From positions 1 to 8,369 of the forward strand of contig DAHVFI010000137.1 of assembly GCA_027317045.1 (NCBI GenBank): a stretch of 8,369 nt of DNA. The letters are read 5' to 3'. This document shows, piece after piece, positions 6,320 to 8,369 of the stretch. The number at the start of each line of letters is the position of its first letter. Position 1 is the stretch's first letter. A program made the translations under genes and the position numbers. The notes beneath the pieces were generated by a model. The model had not been told where the DNA came from and ran no database searches. It saw nothing but the letters and a program-made list of their open reading frames with translations. The stretch is from Gammaproteobacteria bacterium (GTDB taxonomy: Bacteria; Pseudomonadota; Gammaproteobacteria; Natronospirales; REEB76).

Positions 6320-7360
6320 ATGGCACGCCAAAAAATTCACGCCTGGCTGTTGCGGCGCTGGTATGGACAAAGACCCATTTGGTTTTTTATCCCACTGGCC
6401 GGTGTGTTTGCGGCACTCACCGCTCTGCGCCGCTGGTGCTACCGGCATGGCATTCTTCCGGTGGTGGAATTGCCGGTCCCGGTCATCGTGGTGGGCAACA
6501 TCACCATCGGCGGCACCGGCAAGACACCACTCGTCATCTGGCTTACGCAGACGCTGCAGAAGCAAGGCTACCGTCCCGGCATCATCACCCGTGGCTACGG
6601 CGGCCAATCGAAGCACTGGCCGTTAGCGGTCACGCCGCAGACCGATCCTATGCTGGCGGGCGATGAAGCCGTACTGCTGGCAATACGAACCCAGGTTCCG
6701 GTGATGGCAGGACCAAACCGCGTGCAAGCAGCGCAGAACTTATTGAAAGAGAATCCGGTCAACGTGATTATCAGCGACGACGGTCTGCAACATTACCGCC
6801 TGGCGTGTACCCTGTCGGTCATCCTGCTGGATGGCCGGCGCTACTTAGGGAACGGCTGGCGGCTGCCCGCCGGTCCGCTGCGCGAATCCACGGCGCGGCT
6901 GAAGGAGGCGGATTTTGTGATCTGCAAGATGGATTCGACCATGAACGCCGCCCTGCCTGCGGGTGCACTGGCACTGCGTTTGTCTTTGGAACATGCCGTC
7001 AATATGTCAGACGGGTCGTCCCGGCCATTGGCTGAATTTGCCGGCCGGCAGGTGCATGCGGTGGCGGGTATCGGTCATCCGCAGCAATTTTTTGAGGCCC
7101 TCGGGAAATACGGCTTGCGGGTGGACGGCCGGGCGTTGCCGGATCATGCGGAATTGTCGGAGGCGGACCTGACTTTCGGCGACGACACGCCGGTGCTGAT
7201 GACCGAAAAGGACGCGGTAAAATGCCGCAGTCTGCACCTGCCGCGTCACTGGTATGTGCCAGCAAACGTGGAATTTGCCGAGGAAGACGCCGCACGTATT
7301 TTGAATTCCGTGCGGCAGCAATTAATGAGCCAGGGCGTAACGCCCGTGAATCAGCATTAA
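6320..7360 (+). CDS. lpxK: Tetraacyldisaccharide 4'-kinase LpxK
   Basis: LpxK phosphorylates the 4' position of the tetraacyldisaccharide 1-phosphate to make lipid IVA, a late step of the Raetz pathway, at the cytoplasmic face of the inner membrane. With the chosen start the protein has 346 residues, slightly longer than E. coli LpxK. The P-loop GNITIGGTGKTP (59-70, Lys68, Thr69) is the LpxK-specific form of Walker A. ISDDGLQHYRL (151-161) holds the acidic residues of the catalytic site. LMTEKDAVKC (293-302) is a further family hallmark. A hydrophobic N-terminal stretch (about 20-35) fits membrane association. A TTG at 6308 would add four residues but has no ribosome-binding site. The ATG at 6320 has AGGA (6312-6315) four bases upstream and is preferred. 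The gene lies 15 bases after msbA and directly precedes ycaR. Confidence 0.95.
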   Translation: MARQKIHAWLLRRWYGQRPIWFFIPLAGVFAALTALRRWCYRHGILPVVELPVPVIVVGNITIGGTGKTPLVIWLTQTLQKQGYRPGIITRGYGGQSKHWPLAVTPQTDPMLAGDEAVLLAIRTQVPVMAGPNRVQAAQNLLKENPVNVIISDDGLQHYRLACTLSVILLDGRRYLGNGWRLPAGPLRESTARLKEADFVICKMDSTMNAALPAGALALRLSLEHAVNMSDGSSRPLAEFAGRQVHAVAGIGHPQQFFEALGKYGLRVDGRALPDHAELSEADLTFGDDTPVLMTEKDAVKCRSLHLPRHWYVPANVEFAEEDAARILNSVRQQLMSQGVTPVNQH

Positions 7361-7366
7361 GGAGGG
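7359..7366 (+). promoter_or_regulatory. Strong Shine-Dalgarno for ycaR
   Basis: AAGGAGGG is a near-perfect complement of the 16S rRNA 3' end. It overlaps the last two bases of the lpxK stop codon and sits about five bases before the ycaR ATG at 7371. It is clearly the strongest ribosome-binding site in the window, and it decides the ycaR start over the out-of-frame ATG at 7367. Confidence 0.8.
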
Positions 7367-7370
7367 ATGA

Positions 7371-7550
7371 ATGGATGCCAAGCTGCTGGAAATTTTGGTT
7401 TGCCCTGTGTGCAAGGGTCCACTGCTCTATCGCAAAACCGAGAGTGAGTTGATCTGCAAGGCTGACCGGCTGGCCTATCCCATCCGTGACGGCATCCCGG
7501 TGATGCTGGAAGACGAAGCCCGCGAGCTCAAACCGGATGAGGAAGTCTGA
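7371..7550 (+). CDS. ycaR: Trm112/YcaR family small zinc-ribbon protein
   Basis: A 59-residue protein, MDAKLLEILVCPVCKGPL at its N-terminus, of the Trm112/UPF0434 family (E. coli YcaR is 60 residues). A CPVC pair (Cys11, Cys14) and Cys29 in ELICKADRLAYP form most of a zinc-ribbon-like site; the fourth position is Asp32, as I recall also in E. coli YcaR, so the missing fourth Cys is not a defect. The block LAYPIRDGIPVML (34-46) is the family signature. In eukaryotes and archaea Trm112 is an activating subunit of methyltransferases; the bacterial role in this locus is not established. The gene lies between lpxK (10-base gap) and kdsB, whose ATG follows its stop codon with no spacing, matching the conserved lpxK-ycaR-kdsB order. 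It has a very strong ribosome-binding site. Confidence 0.93.
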   Translation: MDAKLLEILVCPVCKGPLLYRKTESELICKADRLAYPIRDGIPVMLEDEARELKPDEEV

Positions 7551-8312
7551 ATGCCCTTTGCAGTACTGATTCCGGCGCGCATGGCATCACAACGGTTGCC
7601 CGGCAAGCCATTGTCGGATCTGCTCGGCAAACCACTGATCGTGCATGCCTGCGAGAAGGCGCGGGACAGCGGCGCGGGACAGGTGCTGGTAGCCACCGAT
7701 GACCGGCGCATCGCTGACATCTGCACGGCCGCAGGCTTCCGGGCAGAGTTGACCCGCAGGGAGCACGTTTCCGGCACCGACCGCATCGCCGAGGTGGTTA
7801 CGCGTCTCAACTGGGATGACGATGAAATCGTGGTGAACCTGCAGTGCGACGAGCCGCTGATGCCGGCGGCGAACATTCAGCAGGTGGCGCAACTGTTGGA
7901 TGCCCGCGAGGATGCGCAGCTGGCGACGCTGTGTACGCCCATCCACAGCCTGGAAGATTACCTGAACCCAAACGTGGTCAAACTGGTATCGGATCAGGCC
8001 GGTAATGCGCTGTATTTCAGCCGCGCTCCCATCCCCTGGAACCGCGAAGGCGCAACCACCGGGCTGGCCTCGCAGCAACACTGGCAGGGCTCACTGCGGC
8101 ATATCGGCCTATATGCCTACAGGGTAAGCGAGCTGCGCCGGCTGGCGGCCGCGCCCGCCTGTGAGGCCGAACAGCTGGAAAAACTCGAGCAACTGCGTGC
8201 CCTGTGGCTGGGTATGAAGATCGCAGTGGATATCGCGCGCGAACTGCCGGGGCCGGGCGTGGATACGCCTGAAGATCTCAAGCGCGTGGCGCATCTGTTG
8301 CAGGATAGCTGA
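7551..8312 (+). CDS. kdsB: 3-deoxy-manno-octulosonate cytidylyltransferase KdsB
   Basis: KdsB (CMP-Kdo synthetase) joins CTP and Kdo to give CMP-Kdo, the donor used by WaaA to add Kdo to lipid IVA. It is a soluble cytoplasmic enzyme. The 253-residue length is normal. The nucleotide-binding N-terminus IPARMASQRLPGKPL (7-21), HVSGTDRIAEV (72-82), HIGLYAYR and EKLEQLRALWLGMKI are all characteristic, as is the closing PGVDTPEDLKRV. The magnesium-binding motif reads VNLQCDEP (95-102): Asp100 is present, but the usual Gly of QGDEP is Cys99, encoded by TGC at 7845-7847, a single-base difference from GGC. No frameshift or stop is seen. A GAGGA site (7539-7543) lies seven bases before the ATG, inside the end of ycaR. 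The stop codon overlaps a possible next start (TGATG). Confidence 0.95.
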   Translation: MPFAVLIPARMASQRLPGKPLSDLLGKPLIVHACEKARDSGAGQVLVATDDRRIADICTAAGFRAELTRREHVSGTDRIAEVVTRLNWDDDEIVVNLQCDEPLMPAANIQQVAQLLDAREDAQLATLCTPIHSLEDYLNPNVVKLVSDQAGNALYFSRAPIPWNREGATTGLASQQHWQGSLRHIGLYAYRVSELRRLAAAPACEAEQLEKLEQLRALWLGMKIAVDIARELPGPGVDTPEDLKRVAHLLQDS

Positions 8313-8369
8313 TGGCAGCGGACAGTCTGGGTAGTTATGGTTTTGGCAAGATAGCTTCCAGTACTAGAC
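8312..8369 (+). CDS. Possible start of a downstream gene, truncated by the window edge
   Basis: An ATG at 8312 overlaps the last base of the kdsB stop codon (TGATG), a pattern typical of translationally coupled operon genes. The frame stays open for 19 codons to the right edge (MAADSLGSYGFGKIASSTR). I do not recognise it. It lacks the CLGNICRSP-type N-terminus of the low-molecular-weight phosphatase that follows kdsB in Pseudomonas, and it does not resemble MurB. There is no strong ribosome-binding site, and the final bases are less GC-rich than the genes before them. It may be a real gene start, untranslated sequence or an assembly-end effect. Confidence 0.22.
   Translation, partial: MAADSLGSYGFGKIASSTR

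Noticed and set aside
7333..7345. A GGGCG-TAA-CGCCC hairpin near the end of lpxK as a terminator
   Set aside because: The stem is only 5 bp, lies inside the coding sequence and has no T-run after it; the operon clearly continues into ycaR and kdsB.

Overview
This 8.4 kb GC-rich window looks like a chromosomal segment from a gammaproteobacterium outside the enterics. The gene content and order (lolD, a DUF2062 gene, comEC, an exbB/exbD pair, msbA, lpxK, ycaR, kdsB) resemble the Pseudomonas-type lipid A/Kdo locus. From recalled knowledge, the E. coli equivalent (ycaI-msbA-lpxK-ycaQ-ycaR-kdsB) has no exbB/exbD pair and carries ycaQ between lpxK and ycaR. I saw no mobile elements, tRNA or rRNA genes, CRISPR arrays or prophage genes.

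Layout. (1) 2-355, plus strand: the 3' end of lolD, the ATPase of the lipoprotein-releasing ABC transporter, cut by the left edge. (2) 376-921, minus strand: a small DUF2062 membrane protein, convergent with lolD. (3) 922-1076: a divergent intergenic region with a good sigma70-type promoter facing comEC. (4) 1077-3383: full-length comEC/rec2, the DNA-uptake channel. A compact hairpin followed by a T-run overlaps its stop codon. (5) 3458-8312: a tightly packed plus-strand cluster of exbB-like, exbD-like, msbA, lpxK, ycaR and kdsB. Its genes overlap or lie at most 15 bases apart, and a candidate promoter precedes exbB. (6) 8312-8369: an open reading frame overlapping the kdsB stop codon and running off the right edge, not identifiable.

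The genes share an envelope theme. KdsB activates Kdo as CMP-Kdo for lipid A-core assembly. LpxK phosphorylates the lipid A disaccharide at the 4' position. MsbA flips the lipid A-core across the inner membrane. LolD powers release of outer-membrane lipoproteins. YcaR is a small Trm112-type zinc-ribbon protein. The ExbB/ExbD-like pair is a predicted proton-driven motor without a nearby TonB or TolA partner, and it is the least explained part of the operon.

Most of the window is ordinary core genome, and I do not see an undescribed multi-gene system. The points most worth a second look are the partnerless ExbB/ExbD pair fused to the lipid A operon, a Gly-to-Cys change in the near-invariant QGDEP motif of KdsB, the terminator/promoter junction after comEC, and the unidentified frame after kdsB.
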